A DNA stretch of 64,000 nt from Photobacterium alginatilyticum (GTDB lineage: Bacteria; Pseudomonadota; Gammaproteobacteria; Enterobacterales; Vibrionaceae): positions 23,364 through 87,363 of the forward strand of contig NZ_RSEJ01000002.1 in NCBI RefSeq assembly GCF_009910675.1. Reading direction: 5' to 3'. The translations under genes and the position numbers were made by a program. The notes under the pieces are model-generated. The model did not search any database. It saw only the letters and a list, made by a program, of their open reading frames with translations, and was not told the origin of the DNA. This document shows positions 46,569 to 55,056 of this stretch, piece after piece (within the stretch, counting starts at the first letter, position 1; each line of letters starts with the position of its first letter).

Positions 46569-46600
46569 TAGCCCCTTCTCATAGGGGCTATTTTCATTCT
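46569..46600 (+). terminator. Hairpin after the 34-aa frame
   Basis: Perfect 8-bp stem TAGCCCCT / AGGGGCTA, loop TCTCAT, then TTTTCATTCTT. A plausible intrinsic terminator or attenuator. Confidence 0.75.
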
Positions 46601-46693
46601 TATCTGCTGCCCCGTCAGCAAACCGGCTTGTCAATTTCAGCACGGTGTGAAATGATCTTTTCGCCGATCCAGGGACGTGGATCTAGATTGTAA

Positions 46694-47107
46694 ATGGAAC
46701 GACAACGGATGAAAAAAGATAAGCGTGATAATGCAGAAACTTATACCATCTCACAGTTGGCACAAGAGTTCTCGGTGACACTCAGAAGTATCCGCTTCTA
46801 TGAAGATCAAGGTCTTCTAAAACCTGACAGAAAGGGAAAGCAACGGATCTTTTCACGTCAGGACCGTGCTCGCCTGAAATTGATATTACGAGGTAAGCGG
46901 TTAGGCTTCAGTCTTACCGATATTCATGAGCTATTCCATCTCTACGACTCTGAAAAACGAAACAAGAAGCAGCTACAAGCCATGCTGAACACTATCCAGC
47001 ATCGGCAAAAACTCCTACAGCAACAACAAGCCGATATTCACTCTGTCATGATGGAACTCAATTCAGCTGAGCGCAGCTGTTATCAGCAGCTCGGCAAATT
47101 GGAATAA
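46694..47107 (+). CDS. MerR-family transcriptional regulator, LiuR-like
   Basis: A 137-aa regulator. The N-terminal MerR winged helix (TISQLAQEFSVTLRSIRFYE, residues 19-38, then DQGLLKPDRKGKQRIFSRQD) and RLKLILRGKRLGFSLTDI closely resemble the LiuR subgroup that controls leucine/isovalerate degradation, followed by the dimer coiled coil (KQLQAMLNTIQHRQKLLQQQQ). The C-terminal effector part is minimal, with no metal-binding Cys pair. No liu genes are near, so the target is unknown. An ATG at 46709 (residue 6) is an alternative start. Confidence 0.85.
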   Translation: MERQRMKKDKRDNAETYTISQLAQEFSVTLRSIRFYEDQGLLKPDRKGKQRIFSRQDRARLKLILRGKRLGFSLTDIHELFHLYDSEKRNKKQLQAMLNTIQHRQKLLQQQQADIHSVMMELNSAERSCYQQLGKLE

Positions 47108-47123
47108 ATACTGATTTCAATTC

Positions 47124-47150
47124 AAAAAAGCCCGGCGATGGCCGGGCTAA
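47124..47150 (-). terminator. Intrinsic terminator of porin gene
   Basis: Eight-bp perfect stem AGCCCGGC / GCCGGGCT, loop of four, with T6 on the minus strand, 20 bases after the porin stop. Confidence 0.92.
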
Positions 47151-47169
47151 ACACTGGAAAAGGTATCAA

Positions 47170-48252
47170 TTACCAGTAAACTCGTGCGCCGATAGCAAAT
47201 TTGCTTTCAGAGTCAGTTGACTTAACCCCGACAAAGCTATCACTTGCCTTATTGGTATAGCCAAGCGTATCGCCGTCTTCATAGCCGTATTCCACATAGA
47301 TACGTGACCAGCTATTGAAATTGTAATCAGTACCTATGTAATAAGTTTTTCCGTCACCGTCTTCCTGCAGAGCATTCGACTCCTGTGCAGCATAGCCAAC
47401 ACCGGTGTACGCCGTTGCATTATCTGCCCAGCTATACGTTGCTCCCAGGCTAAAGCCATCTCCATCGATAGTAACGTTAGACCCTTTTTTCGCCAGCTCC
47501 GAATTATAGTAGGTGAAACCCAGCAGCACCGGTCCGACGGTATATTCTAGCGTACCTTCAAAGAAGGTATTTTCGATATCGGCAGTGATTTTCTCTTCCT
47601 TGGTAAACTCCGGAACAGCCGGGTTAGGCGTTACCGTTTTTGTGCCTACACTGAATGACTTATCACGGTTAACACCGCCACCGAAGTGAAAGTTAAAATT
47701 ACCGACGCTCGAAGAGACGAACAATTCAGCCAGTTCCTGGTTGTTGTCATCTTCTGTCAAACCGTAGTTAGCCGCGAGCAGGAAACTTTCGCCTTCATAA
47801 TTATATTTAACCAGCGAGTCATGACGTGCTTTCGATAGCGTGGCATGGAGAATTCCGTTTCCTCCAAAGAAATATGAATATTCAGCACCATACATGTCAT
47901 CCGATACAATCCATTGACGACCGATAGAAAACTTACCAAAATCGGTATCTAACCCGACATAGTGCAGGCGGTTTTTCATCGTGTAATCAGAACCATCAGC
48001 TTTAAAGTTCAGGCCAAACTCCACTTTACCAAATACATCCACTGTCTCGGTAAGTGTATATTCAGCCTTTACACCTGCACGCGAAGAACCCGCATTTAAA
48101 GTGACATCTTTATCTTCATATTTTTCAATCTGAGTACGAAGCTGGCCATAAAAATCAACCATGGCTTCTTCAGTTTTAAGAAGTTCTACTGCGCTAACAG
48201 CGTTACTAAAGATAACGGCAGGAACCGCTACTGCTAATAATGTTTTTTTCAT
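47170..48252 (-). CDS. Gram-negative porin (OmpU/OmpL-like)
   Basis: Outer-membrane trimeric general porin of 360 aa. The start MKKTLLAVAVPAVIFSNAVS at 48252 (AGGAAA upstream) is a signal peptide cleaved after VSA; 30 upstream in-frame residues are not plausible. The mature chain begins with VELLKTEEAMVDFYGQLR, has the Porin_4 pattern GSSRAGVKAEYTLTETVDVFGKVEFGLN and DTDFGKFSIGRQ, and ends in IGARVYW with the terminal aromatic needed for BAM assembly. The constriction-loop signature of OmpU is only partly recognisable. Confidence 0.9.
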   Translation of the reverse strand: MKKTLLAVAVPAVIFSNAVSAVELLKTEEAMVDFYGQLRTQIEKYEDKDVTLNAGSSRAGVKAEYTLTETVDVFGKVEFGLNFKADGSDYTMKNRLHYVGLDTDFGKFSIGRQWIVSDDMYGAEYSYFFGGNGILHATLSKARHDSLVKYNYEGESFLLAANYGLTEDDNNQELAELFVSSSVGNFNFHFGGGVNRDKSFSVGTKTVTPNPAVPEFTKEEKITADIENTFFEGTLEYTVGPVLLGFTYYNSELAKKGSNVTIDGDGFSLGATYSWADNATAYTGVGYAAQESNALQEDGDGKTYYIGTDYNFNSWSRIYVEYGYEDGDTLGYTNKASDSFVGVKSTDSESKFAIGARVYW

Positions 48253-48634
48253 TATACTTTCCTGTAATATTTTGTTGTGTTTTTCAACCCTTCCTGAGTC
48301 GAAAAGAAACATATCAACAACAAAAAAACACCGCAACACCACAAAACACCATAAATAACCACATAAGCAGCATCTTGATCCATCATAACAAGCACATACA
48401 GAGAATGATTATTCAGTAGCTTTATAAAATAAGACCCAATATTGAAATTTAATTCATAAAACTTGAAAAAAAGGGAACTTTATATCGATAACCAAATGGA
48501 ATAGGACATAAACAAAAGAGGAAAAAAAATATAATTTATTTTTTACCAATAACTAAAAAGATCTAAATCTGAGTCAATTTTAGGACAAAGTGAACTAATT
48601 TATAATAAGGAGAAAGCGACAGTTAATGCCAAAC
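48253..48634. other. Upstream region of porin gene
   Basis: About 380 strongly AT-rich bases, presumably the porin promoter and leader. Long A/T tracts could bind ToxR- or H-NS-type regulators, but I see no specific site. Confidence 0.5.
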
Positions 48635-48663
48635 AAAAAATGGCGTCCCATAATTGGACGCCA
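48635..48663 (-). terminator. Intrinsic terminator of the ParB-like gene
   Basis: Perfect 8-bp stem TGGCGTCC / GGACGCCA with a seven-base loop and T6 on the minus strand, 30 bases after the stop. Confidence 0.92.
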
Positions 48664-48692
48664 CTATATTCTAATTACGAATAGATTATTTC

Positions 48693-49229
48693 CTAATGAA
48701 GCGCAATACGCACCAACCATATATTATGATGGTCTTGTAAATATCCACCATTTTCTGCGATTGACTTTAAATATCCGAGGCGATGATGGCCCTCAAGCAA
48801 ATTAAATGGTGCTTTTAATATCCGTCCGTTCGTCGCATACAGGTCTCTTTCATACTGCAGTACAATGGGGGCAACAGGCCAGGTTCCATTATCCTGCATA
48901 TTCTGAACAAGCCAGCTACGCTGAAACAACGGATTATTCATTCGACTCGAGAACTTACTAACCACATCATCATGCGGTGTTTTGATTTGGTTAATAATGT
49001 CATCGGTACTCCATCGCTCCTTTGTAAAGCTCATGGCCTGAAAATCTAACCAGCCCCAATTACAAAGCACGCCTTTCCAATGACGATATACCCACTGCTC
49101 AAGCACTTCTTCCGGAAACTGGGGTAACACACCATGTACTCTTTCGCGCCATTGCTCCCAAGGTTCACAATGCCGACTACCAAAACCATCTGGTGCTAAT
49201 TCATAGAGTAATCGATCGCTCCTGATCAT
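48693..49229 (-). CDS. Orphan protein with ParB/sulfiredoxin-like fold signature
   Basis: A 178-aa protein I cannot name. The N-terminal third is Trp-rich (EPWEQWRERV, QWVYRHWKGVLCNWGWLDFQ). The last third, WPVAPIVLQYERDL then PFNLLEGHHRLGYLKSIAENG and HNIWLVRI, has the order of a ParB/Srx domain: a strand, the G-H-H/R-R motif and a final strand. There is no helix-turn-helix as in ParB and no Srx Cys. It stands alone with its own strong terminator and AT-rich flanks, suggesting an accessory gene. The start codon at 49229 has no obvious ribosome binding site nearby. Confidence 0.7.
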   Translation of the reverse strand: MIRSDRLLYELAPDGFGSRHCEPWEQWRERVHGVLPQFPEEVLEQWVYRHWKGVLCNWGWLDFQAMSFTKERWSTDDIINQIKTPHDDVVSKFSSRMNNPLFQRSWLVQNMQDNGTWPVAPIVLQYERDLYATNGRILKAPFNLLEGHHRLGYLKSIAENGGYLQDHHNIWLVRIALH

Positions 49230-49594
49230 AACTACATCCCCCTATTGCCAAACTGCTGCACCGAGCAACAGCGTAAAAACCATAACCATTCACTTTGAAA
49301 GGTTAATTATTCCGTTAATTTGAAATTAGCACAGGATAGGATGAAAGAACATAAGAATATTAGAGAAAGATTATTCACGGTAACGAAGCTGCCAGCCGGC
49401 GGCGACTCAAGAAACAACCACACAAGAGCGGCCAAACAACCCAAATAATCAAAGGTGGTAGTTATTCAATACTGGCGCGATGCCAAAACGAAGAGTTATG
49501 CAGCAAAAGAGAGAAGGGAGGCACACTCACCCGATACAAACAGGGCAGAACCTAAGTTCTGCCCTGAGCAAGAAAACCAAGTACCCGCATGGCT
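49230..49594. other. Intergenic region upstream of ParB-like gene
   Basis: About 365 bases holding the moa operon terminator at one side and presumably the promoter of the ParB-like gene at the other. No other feature seen. Confidence 0.5.
49541..49566 (-). terminator. Hairpin after the moa operon
   Basis: Eleven-bp perfect stem CAGGGCAGAAC / GTTCTGCCCTG with a four-base loop, followed on the minus strand by TTTGTATC. Strong stem, short T-run. Confidence 0.8.
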
Positions 49595-50047
49595 TTACTG
49601 ATCTGTTACCCAGCGATCAGCAGCAGAGGTATCGGTCTCACGAGCATCAACCCAGCGTGACTCTTCGGGTGTCTGCTCTTTTTTCCAGAACGGGGCACGT
49701 GTTTTCAGGTAGTCCATAATAAACTCACACGCCTGAAAAGCGGCGCCACGGTGGGCACTCGACACACCGACAAAGACAATCTGATCGCCTAACTCCAAAT
49801 CACCGACCCGGTGAATAACCCGGGTTTGCAGCAATGGCCAACGCTCACGGGCTTGCTCGACGATCTCTTCCAACGATTTTTCCGTCATTCCCGGATAATG
49901 CTCCAGAGACAAACCAGTGACAGTATCGCCCTGATTGAAATCTCGCACCTTACCGATAAAGGTCACCACAGCACCGGCATCAGTGCCTTCGGCCAGCTTG
50001 GCGTACTCATCCGCAACCGAGAAATCTTCAAACTGAACAGAGATCAT
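49595..50047 (-). CDS. moaE: Molybdopterin synthase catalytic subunit MoaE
   Basis: Large subunit of the enzyme that adds two dithiolene sulfurs to precursor Z (cPMP). The 150-aa protein has AGAVVTFIGKVRDFNQG, LEHYPGMTEKSL, and VSSAHRGAAFQACEFIMDYLK with KTRAPFWKKE, the active-site Lys region. Last gene of moaABCDE; two bases from moaD. Confidence 0.97.
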   Translation of the reverse strand: MISVQFEDFSVADEYAKLAEGTDAGAVVTFIGKVRDFNQGDTVTGLSLEHYPGMTEKSLEEIVEQARERWPLLQTRVIHRVGDLELGDQIVFVGVSSAHRGAAFQACEFIMDYLKTRAPFWKKEQTPEESRWVDARETDTSAADRWVTDQ

Positions 50048-50049
50048 AT

Positions 50050-50295
50050 TTAGCCTCCGGTAACCGGCGGGAAGAAGGCAATCTCATCCCCATCCTTGAT
50101 AACAGTATCTAACGGACAAATAGTCTGATTGACAGCGACCAGCAACTTGCCGGATTCCAATGCCAGTTGCCACTTGTCACCACGCTCGCACAGATGAGTA
50201 CGCAGCTCCTCAGCCGTCGCAAACCCGGCATCCATTTCAAGGCGATCAACGCCTACCAGCTCTTTTACCTGAGCAAAGAAAAGTACATTAATCAT
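50050..50295 (-). CDS. moaD: Molybdopterin synthase sulfur carrier MoaD
   Basis: An 81-aa ubiquitin-like sulfur carrier ending in the required Gly-Gly (FFPPVTGG), whose C-terminus is adenylated and thiocarboxylated. Its start overlaps the moaC stop by four bases. Confidence 0.97.
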   Translation of the reverse strand: MINVLFFAQVKELVGVDRLEMDAGFATAEELRTHLCERGDKWQLALESGKLLVAVNQTICPLDTVIKDGDEIAFFPPVTGG

Positions 50296-50771
50296 GCTTC
50301 CACCTTAAAGTGACCTGACTTACCGCCTGTTTTCTCAAGCAACCGGATCTGACCGATAACCATATCTTTTTGCACAGCCTTGCACATATCATATATGGTC
50401 AACGCAGCAACGGAAGCCGCAGTCAGTGCCTCCATCTCCACGCCAGTTTTGCCCGCCAGCTTACAGCAAGATTCGATACGTACCATATTCTCGGCTTCTA
50501 TCGCCTCTAACTGCACTTCGACTTTCGACAACAACAGCGGGTGACAAAGCGGGATCAAATCCCATGTTTTCTTGGCCGCCTGAATACCGGCAATACGCGC
50601 TGTTGCAAATACATCGCCTTTATGATGCTTACCGGACACGATAAGAGCAAGTGTCTCCGGCGCCATGTGGACGAACGCTTCCGCGCGTGCTTCCCGTACG
50701 GTTTCCGTTTTACCCGAGACATCGACCATGTTGGCCTCACCGGAAGCATTGATATGTGTAAATTGGTTCAT
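50292..50771 (-). CDS. moaC: Cyclic pyranopterin monophosphate synthase MoaC
   Basis: With MoaA makes cPMP from GTP. The 159-aa protein has [17 protein letters not shown], the active-site [15 protein letters not shown] and [20 protein letters not shown] with KAVQKDMVI. Three bases from moaB. Confidence 0.98.
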   Translation of the reverse strand: MNQFTHINASGEANMVDVSGKTETVREARAEAFVHMAPETLALIVSGKHHKGDVFATARIAGIQAAKKTWDLIPLCHPLLLSKVEVQLEAIEAENMVRIESCCKLAGKTGVEMEALTAASVAALTIYDMCKAVQKDMVIGQIRLLEKTGGKSGHFKVEA

Positions 50772-50774
50772 TGT

Positions 50775-51287
50775 TTATTTTCCTAGATGAGGCATAAAGT
50801 TACATGGACGATGGCTGGCATCCAGCTGCTCTTTGATGATTTTCATCCACCCTGTCCGGCAGGCGCCCGTTGAACCCGGCATGGCAAAGATAACGGTCTT
50901 ATTGGCCATACCTGCAACCGCCCGGGACTGGATTGTTGAAGTGCCGATCTCCTGGTAAGACACCATGCGGAAAATTTCACCAAAACCCTCAACTTGTTTA
51001 TCAAACAAAGGGATCAACGCCTCTGGCGTATTATCTCTTGAGGTAAAGCCAGTTCCGCCAGTGATCAGTACCGCCTGCACCTTCTCATCAGCAATCCACT
51101 GAGAGACAACCGCGCGTATCTGATAAACATCATCAATCACTATTTTTTTATCGGCTAGCTTGTGACCAGCTTCTTGCAGTGACTCTGCAAGGTACTGGCC
51201 CGAGGTATCATTGTGTTCGGTGCGCGTATCTGACACCGTCAATACAGCCACATGTGCTGGTTCAAACGCAGTTTCTGCATGACCCAT
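50775..51287 (-). CDS. moaB: Molybdenum cofactor biosynthesis protein B
   Basis: MogA/MoaB-family adenylyltransferase-like protein, 170 aa. VLTVSDTRTEHNDTSGQYLAES opens the fold, with GGTGFTSRDNTPEA in the molybdopterin site and FAMPGSTGACRTGW near the end. ATG at 51287 is chosen; an in-frame TTG at 51302 is less likely. Confidence 0.96.
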   Translation of the reverse strand: MGHAETAFEPAHVAVLTVSDTRTEHNDTSGQYLAESLQEAGHKLADKKIVIDDVYQIRAVVSQWIADEKVQAVLITGGTGFTSRDNTPEALIPLFDKQVEGFGEIFRMVSYQEIGTSTIQSRAVAGMANKTVIFAMPGSTGACRTGWMKIIKEQLDASHRPCNFMPHLGK

Positions 51288-51369
51288 TACAGTAATTCCC
51301 AAACTGAAGTAGTAATAAATTGAAATGTAGGCAGTCTGATCAGTATCACGTACCGATCAGAACCGGAAA

Positions 51370-52359
51370 TTATCCACCAATTGAGGCAAGGTGCGGCGTC
51401 ATACCCGTATTACCGTCATCAAGAAAATGCCCAACGGCTTTTTGCTGCAACCCACTTTGGATACGATCGATCAAGTCTGCTCGCTGAGTATCAGCTTCCA
51501 GCAAATCGCGTAAATCAACGCCATGATCGCCGAACAGGCAAAGGTGAAGTTTACCGTTGGCCGAAATACGTAAGCGGTTACAGCTTTGGCAGAAGTCTTT
51601 TTCATACGGCATGATAAGACCAATCTCGCCCTGGTAGTCTGGGTGGCAAAATACCTGAGCCGGCCCGTCGTTGTTACTTTTTATTTTAAGAAGCCAACCG
51701 TTCGCGATGAGGTGGTTACGGATACTGACACCGGAAACATGATGATTGTTGAACAAATTGTCCATTTCACCCGTTTGCATTAGCTCGATAAATCGAAGTT
51801 GGATCGGCCGAGTCTTAATCCAGTCGAGGAACTTTGGCAGCTCCTGTGAGTTGAGATCTTTTAGCAGGACAGTGTTGATTTTTACCTGTTCAAAACCAGC
51901 TTCAAACGCAGCATCGATACCCGCCATCACCTGATGGAACATATTTTCACCAGTGATCTGGTAAAACATCTTCGGGTCAAGACTATCGACACTGACGTTG
52001 ATATGGGTTAGCCCGGCATCACGCCACTCACCAACGTGCTTCGCCATGCGATAGCCGTTGGTAGTTGTCGCTACTTTACTGATACCTGGCTGGGAAGCCA
52101 CAGTACCGATAATATCAGTAAAATCACGGCGCAGGCTCGGTTCACCACCTGTGATACGCACTTTCGTCGTACCACAGTCAGCAAACGCCCCTGTTACACG
52201 CTTGATTTCATCAAGCGTCAGAAAAGAAGGCTTCTTCCTTTCTGCAGGTTGATAGCCGTCTGGCAGGCAGTATGTACATCTGAAATTACAGACATCAGTC
52301 ACTGAGAGTCGTAAGTAATAAAACTTACGATGAAAATTATCTTCAAATTGATTCGCCAC
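51370..52359 (-). CDS. moaA: GTP 3',8-cyclase MoaA (radical SAM)
   Basis: Radical-SAM enzyme opening Moco synthesis. The 329-aa length equals E. coli MoaA. It has the SAM cluster CNFRCTYC, the second cluster Cys set near the end (CQSCNRLR and LCLFG), and RLSVTDVC. The C-terminal Gly-Gly is present (SIGG). I chose GTG at 52359 because the Moco leader with GGAAAGG ends just before it and the product then aligns with E. coli; the frame opening at 52374 begins inside that leader. Confidence 0.96.
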   Translation of the reverse strand: MANQFEDNFHRKFYYLRLSVTDVCNFRCTYCLPDGYQPAERKKPSFLTLDEIKRVTGAFADCGTTKVRITGGEPSLRRDFTDIIGTVASQPGISKVATTTNGYRMAKHVGEWRDAGLTHINVSVDSLDPKMFYQITGENMFHQVMAGIDAAFEAGFEQVKINTVLLKDLNSQELPKFLDWIKTRPIQLRFIELMQTGEMDNLFNNHHVSGVSIRNHLIANGWLLKIKSNNDGPAQVFCHPDYQGEIGLIMPYEKDFCQSCNRLRISANGKLHLCLFGDHGVDLRDLLEADTQRADLIDRIQSGLQQKAVGHFLDDGNTGMTPHLASIGG

Positions 52360-52361
52360 GG

Positions 52362-52487
52362 AACACCTTTCCAAATACGGGAGGCCGATGCATTTCTTTG
52401 TCGACCCTGGTGACTACCTGTCACTGTCTTCATCCACCTATTGTCATCCCCAAAAGGCTGCAACTTAGTGAATAAAGCTCGGAGTTA
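52362..52487 (-). ncRNA. Moco RNA motif (putative molybdenum-cofactor riboswitch) before moaA
   Basis: On the minus strand, ACTCCGAGC begins the element and CATCGGCCTCCCGTATTTGG plus AAAGGTG ends it at the moaA ribosome binding site. The block CACCAGGG...AAGAAATG...CGGCCTCCCGTAT...GGAAAGGTG follows, in order, the Moco RNA that precedes E. coli moaA as I remember it. Position and spacing (directly before moaA) agree. Such leaders act on translation or transcription of moa in response to Moco. Confidence 0.8.
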
Positions 52488-52676
52488 TGGCTGCTACACA
52501 CATTATTATATCGCCTAGCGACATGTGCAGCGGCTTAATTATTATAACCTATCAGAGAAAGTGCTTTATTGACAAATCTCTGAAAAAAACGTGTTGCATT
52601 CTACCTTTCGTAAGAATTCACGACAATACTACTAAAGGGAAGATAGTTAAAAATTCTCATAAAAAGTGGGGGAATT

Positions 52677-52904
52677 ATGTCCAACATTATTGAATCTGCG
52701 ACTGTTGACGATATTGCACTCTATTTACAGCGAGAAGAAGGACTGGATGCAAAGCGTGCCCGTGAGCAGGCGATGCGTGTCATAGACGGCTTCAACGACA
52801 TGATGGAAAAGGGGATCATTAAAGGCTGGTACTTTAACGAACAAAGCCATCTTGAGTTATTGCCTAGTGATAATGCGCTGAAAATCATTGCGAATCAGAA
52901 ATAA
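52677..52904 (+). CDS. Small protein of unknown function (75 aa)
   Basis: ATG at 52677 with GTGGGGGAA upstream. The acidic/basic helical product (VDDIALYLQREEGLDAKRAREQ, VIDGFNDMMEKGIIKG) ends with a short beta-like part (YFNEQSHLELLP). No motif that I know. It is divergent from moaA and precedes the LON-domain gene by 167 bases. Confidence 0.65.
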   Translation: MSNIIESATVDDIALYLQREEGLDAKRAREQAMRVIDGFNDMMEKGIIKGWYFNEQSHLELLPSDNALKIIANQK

Positions 52905-53071
52905 TTCGCATAATGCACAATGCAAATTGCAGTGAGATTCGCAATATGCAATTACATGCACCCATTCAACTTTAAAGCACCACTGCACAGCCAAAATAGC
53001 GGTATAAATTCCGGCATCACAATTGCATTGTCTAAGTTACCTGACAACTATAACGACAGTTGGAGCCGATT

Positions 53072-53647
53072 ATGAAACAGTCTATACCGCTACTTTTTCA
53101 ACAGCGCCATGTGCTACCTGGTGGGAGAATGCCAATACGGGTTGCCCCTGGGCCACAAATGGACGCATTCAAGGCTGCGCTAACCTCAGACATTGGCTTT
53201 GGTATATGTATGTTTGACGAGGCTGAACACGGCCACCACTTCTTCCATATCGGAACCCGAGTGACGGTTGAGGATTTAGATACTTCAGCCCTGGACGGTT
53301 CACTGATTGTTACTGTATACGGCCATGAAAACTTCCGAATCAATGCTCTGGAACAAGACGATAGCGGTGTCTTCTCCGGGGAATATGACATTATTCCTCA
53401 GTGGCCGGAAGTCGAAATTCGCAACGACCAAATTGTTCTGGCGGACAAACTCAAGCAAATGTTCAACAAGCATCCTGAGCTCAACCAACTTAACTTAAAG
53501 AAAGAGTTCAATAATTTAAGCTGGCTATGTCAGCGCTGGCTGGAAATACTGCCGGTGCCTGCCAGCGAGAAGCAAGCGCTGCTTAACACGCCTAACTGTC
53601 AGGATACCTACGATTACCTGATGAGTATCATGCAAAAACCGCACTAG
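53072..53647 (+). CDS. LON substrate-binding domain protein
   Basis: A 191-aa standalone N-terminal (LON-SB) domain without the AAA+ or protease part of Lon. It opens IPLLFQQRHVLPGGRMPIRV, the typical first strands, and continues with GFGICMF, HHFFHIGTRVTVEDLD and a helical C-terminal part (LSWLCQRWLEILPVP). The start at 53072 follows GGAG; the TTG at 53060 is an in-frame artefact. Function of these standalone proteins is unclear; they may bind or present proteins. A terminator follows. Confidence 0.85.
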   Translation: MKQSIPLLFQQRHVLPGGRMPIRVAPGPQMDAFKAALTSDIGFGICMFDEAEHGHHFFHIGTRVTVEDLDTSALDGSLIVTVYGHENFRINALEQDDSGVFSGEYDIIPQWPEVEIRNDQIVLADKLKQMFNKHPELNQLNLKKEFNNLSWLCQRWLEILPVPASEKQALLNTPNCQDTYDYLMSIMQKPH

Positions 53648-53686
53648 CCGCGTTTCATCCCAATACACTGTCGTTCTATGTGTTTG

Positions 53687-53717
53687 CCTCTCGTACCCGG
53701 TACGGGAGGTTTTTTTA
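53687..53717 (+). terminator. Intrinsic terminator of LON-domain gene
   Basis: Ten-bp stem CCTCTCGTAC / GTACGGGAGG (one G-T pair), CCG loop, T7. Confidence 0.92.
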
Positions 53718-53838
53718 TTATGAAATTAGCACTATACGTGACTTATACTCCATCTCGTCCCGGCCTATTTGTAATTCACATAGCGATTTGTTTACACTGA
53801 CCACTCTATTTTGATAACGGATTTATGCAACTACGGCT

Positions 53839-54735
53839 ATGACTACAACAAATATTGCTGATGCTAAAATTGTTGCCATTGGCGGCGGACATGGCCTTGG
53901 CAGGATCCTGTCTGCGCTCTCTGACTATGGCTCTCAGGTTACAGGAATTGTCACCACGACCGACAATGGAGGCTCTACCGGCCGTATTCGAGCCTGCCAG
54001 GGAGGAATTGCCTGGGGAGATACCCGAAACTGTATCAACCAGCTCATTACCGAGCCCTCGGTAGGTTCAATGATCTTCGAATACCGGTTTCGGGGCAACG
54101 GTGAGCTAAGTGGCCATAATCTGGGTAACTTGATGCTTAAAGCTCTGGATAACCTCTCTATTCGCCCGCTAGAAGCTATCAACCTGATCCGTGACATGCT
54201 CAAGGTGAAAACCCATATTGTGCCCATGTCTGAGCACCCTGCTGATTTGGCAGCCATGATTCAAAGTGGCGAGATAATCAGCGGCGAAACCAGCGTGGAT
54301 GAGTTACAGGAAGTGCCGCAGCGACTCTATGTCGAACCCGCCGTTCCTGCCACAAGGGAAGCCGTCACCGCCATCGAGGAAGCGGACGTGATTTTACTAG
54401 GGCCAGGTAGCTTCTTAACCAGTGTCATGCCACCACTGTTACTCAAAGAAATTGAACTTGCTCTTAAGAGCTGCAACGCCAATATCGTCTTTGTCACTAA
54501 TCTGGATAAAGAGAACGGACCTGCCGGGATGATGTCCCTTGAAACAATGCTACATTGGTGTGAGAGGGCAATGGGAGGACGCCAGGTTGATGGCGTCCTG
54601 TCGGATCAATACCGTTCTGAATTAGATGCGCGATATCACCAGGTGATTGAAGATCTGGCCTCGAGCAACCACGAGTGGCGTCATGATCGCGAGAAACTAA
54701 AGCATGCGGTTGATAAGCTCATCGTTGCTAGCTAG
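53839..54735 (+). CDS. ybhK: Gluconeogenesis factor, YvcK/YbhK family
   Basis: CofD-like fold protein, 298 aa; YvcK in Bacillus affects carbon metabolism and cell wall, and binds UDP-GlcNAc in some species. Motifs: VAIGGGHGLGRILSAL, VTTTDNGGSTGRIR, GHNLGNLML and LLGPGSFLTSVMPPLL. In E. coli ybhK is next to moaA; here two extra genes lie between. Its 3' end overlaps the 3' end of luxU by 39 bases on the opposite strand. Confidence 0.94.
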   Translation: MTTTNIADAKIVAIGGGHGLGRILSALSDYGSQVTGIVTTTDNGGSTGRIRACQGGIAWGDTRNCINQLITEPSVGSMIFEYRFRGNGELSGHNLGNLMLKALDNLSIRPLEAINLIRDMLKVKTHIVPMSEHPADLAAMIQSGEIISGETSVDELQEVPQRLYVEPAVPATREAVTAIEEADVILLGPGSFLTSVMPPLLLKEIELALKSCNANIVFVTNLDKENGPAGMMSLETMLHWCERAMGGRQVDGVLSDQYRSELDARYHQVIEDLASSNHEWRHDREKLKHAVDKLIVAS

Positions 54736-55056
54736 CTGTTTGTATTCTATAGCCATTCCCTTGACCATCTGTGTAAACTCACACAGGTGGTCATTCATCC
54801 ACTGCTCCTGACCTTGTTTCACCCGAGATTCACACTCTTGCGCCATTTCAGCTAGCTCATCAGCACCAAAACTTGCAGCGCTGCTTTTTATCGCATGACT
54901 AATTTCCCTGACCTGGCTAATAGTAGGTTGATCTGATAACTGACGTAAGTACTGCTCCAGCTCGTCACTGAAGACATTAAGCAACAGTGTTACTGTGTCC
55001 TGACCAACTTCTTCAGATAAGCGCTTGATTGTAGATGCATTAATACTCGTTGCCAT
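54697..55056 (-). CDS. luxU: LuxU phosphorelay protein (Hpt)
   Basis: Single-domain histidine phosphotransferase, 119 aa, relaying phosphate from autoinducer sensor kinases to LuxO. The phospho-accepting His is H54 in REISHAIKSSAASFGA. The remainder is helical. It is one base after the luxO stop on the same strand, the Vibrionaceae pair. Confidence 0.96.
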   Translation of the reverse strand: MATSINASTIKRLSEEVGQDTVTLLLNVFSDELEQYLRQLSDQPTISQVREISHAIKSSAASFGADELAEMAQECESRVKQGQEQWMNDHLCEFTQMVKGMAIEYKQLASNDELINRML

